Assembly: GCF_001953975.1 (NCBI RefSeq)
Contig: NZ_MBEJ01000062.1
Coordinates: forward strand, 1 to 64,000
Length of the DNA: 64,000 nucleotides
Source: Mycobacterium sp. NS-7484
GTDB lineage: Bacteria > Actinomycetota > Actinomycetes > Mycobacteriales > Mycobacteriaceae
Reading direction: 5' to 3'
Part shown: positions 63,747 through 64,000 of the stretch, piece after piece
Numbering within the stretch: position 1 is the first letter of the stretch
Layout of the letters: the number at the start of each line of letters is the position of its first letter
Made by a program: the position numbers and the translations under genes
The notes under the pieces: model-generated
The model's database searches: none
Seen by the model: only the letters and a program-made list of their open reading frames with translations
What the model was told of the DNA's origin: nothing

Positions 63747-64000
63747 CTAGTGGAACTGGCCCTCTTCGGTGGAACCGGCCAGCGCGGTGGTCGAGCTGTT
63801 CGGGTCAACCGTGGTGGCGATCCGGTCGAAGTAGCCGGCGCCGACCTCACGCTGGTGCTTGGTGGCGGTGTAGCCGCGCTCCTCGGCAGCGAACTCGCGC
63901 TCCTGCAGCTCGACGTAGGCTTTCATCTGCTCGCGGGCGTAGCCGTGGGCCAGATCGAACATCGAGTAGTTCAGGGCGTGGAAGCCGGCCAGCGTGATGA
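63747..64000 (-). CDS. aceA: Isocitrate lyase, 3' end only
   Basis: The last 84 codons or so of isocitrate lyase, cut by the window edge. It includes [20 protein letters not shown], then [19 protein letters not shown] and the tail [20 protein letters not shown] followed by H. The enzyme splits isocitrate to glyoxylate and succinate in the glyoxylate shunt and methylcitrate cycle. The catalytic Cys lies upstream of the window. It is the Rv0467 (icl1) counterpart. Confidence 0.92.
   Translation of the reverse strand, partial: ITLAGFHALNYSMFDLAHGYAREQMKAYVELQEREFAAEERGYTATKHQREVGAGYFDRIATTVDPNSSTTALAGSTEEGQFH

Overview
The window is high-GC chromosomal DNA from a mycobacterium, most likely a rapid grower (Mycolicibacterium type). 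From about 6.8 kb to the right edge the gene order follows, in reverse, the M. tuberculosis block from Rv0535 (MTA phosphorylase) down to Rv0467 (isocitrate lyase). Family signatures include MmpS/MmpL, HbhA, MshA, SenX3-RegX3, a PcaA-type mycolate cyclopropane synthase and the 33-residue ribosomal protein bS22. Assignments come from reading proteins and synteny; no database search was run.

Layout. 0-0.4 kb: a gene-free stretch bounded by a perfect 36-bp inverted repeat. 0.4-5.6 kb: a GNAT gene and a TetR gene divergent from an mmpS-mmpL pair, with a palindromic operator between them. 5.6-11.6 kb: nitronate monooxygenase, MTA phosphorylase, menA, a Clp-N-domain/HTH pair with a twin operator, an MHS transporter and small membrane proteins. 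11.6-19 kb: a MinD-like ATPase, then the hemL-phosphatase-resA-ccdA-resB-ccsA operon for glutamate-1-semialdehyde and cytochrome c maturation. 19-26.5 kb: an accessory block at the hemL/hemB junction with a deleted F420-type reductase remnant, a VapBC-type toxin-antitoxin pair, a deazaflavin nitroreductase, a probable SigF-driven CsbD/coiled-coil operon, a 44-residue basic protein, an orphan hypothetical, a TetR/MpaB-like pair and an APH(3'')-type phosphotransferase. 26.5-33.4 kb: small membrane proteins, then hemB, hemD, hemC, hemA and a glutaredoxin-like gene. 33.4-43.6 kb: SerB1-like phosphatase, HadA/C-like dehydratase, acyltransferase, galE2, bS22, an excisionase-type HTH gene, proC, thioesterase, sugar isomerase, Rv0497-like and ppx genes, and an Rv0495c-like protein. 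43.6-53 kb: regX3-senX3, gpmA, a YbjN protein, mshA with a ROK regulator, an SDR, the L,D-transpeptidase lprQ and murB. 53-64 kb: two DUF2505 genes, a methyltransferase-like gene, a nitrilase-family gene, a DUF2993 protein, small exported and membrane proteins, hbhA with its HTH regulator, a DUF445 protein, TetR, ppk2, a cyclopropane synthase, fadB2 and the 3' end of aceA.

Recurring themes. Many genes overlap by four bases (ATGA or GTGA), so translational coupling is common. At least twelve starts have a TANNNT hexamer 6-8 nt upstream, the geometry of mycobacterial leaderless transcripts. A ~62-bp palindromic element occurs three times (15.6, 35.0 and 63.7 kb); the first copy forms part of the resB coding sequence. 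Compared from memory with M. tuberculosis, fabH, deoC, the lysE-type gene, cmaA2, the mmpS2-mmpL2 pair and the senX3-regX3 MIRU spacer are absent from their usual places. I saw no tRNA, rRNA, CRISPR array, intact insertion sequence or prophage. The less described items are the Clp-N/HTH module, the mmpS leader ORF, the resB palindrome insertion and the SigF coiled-coil operon.
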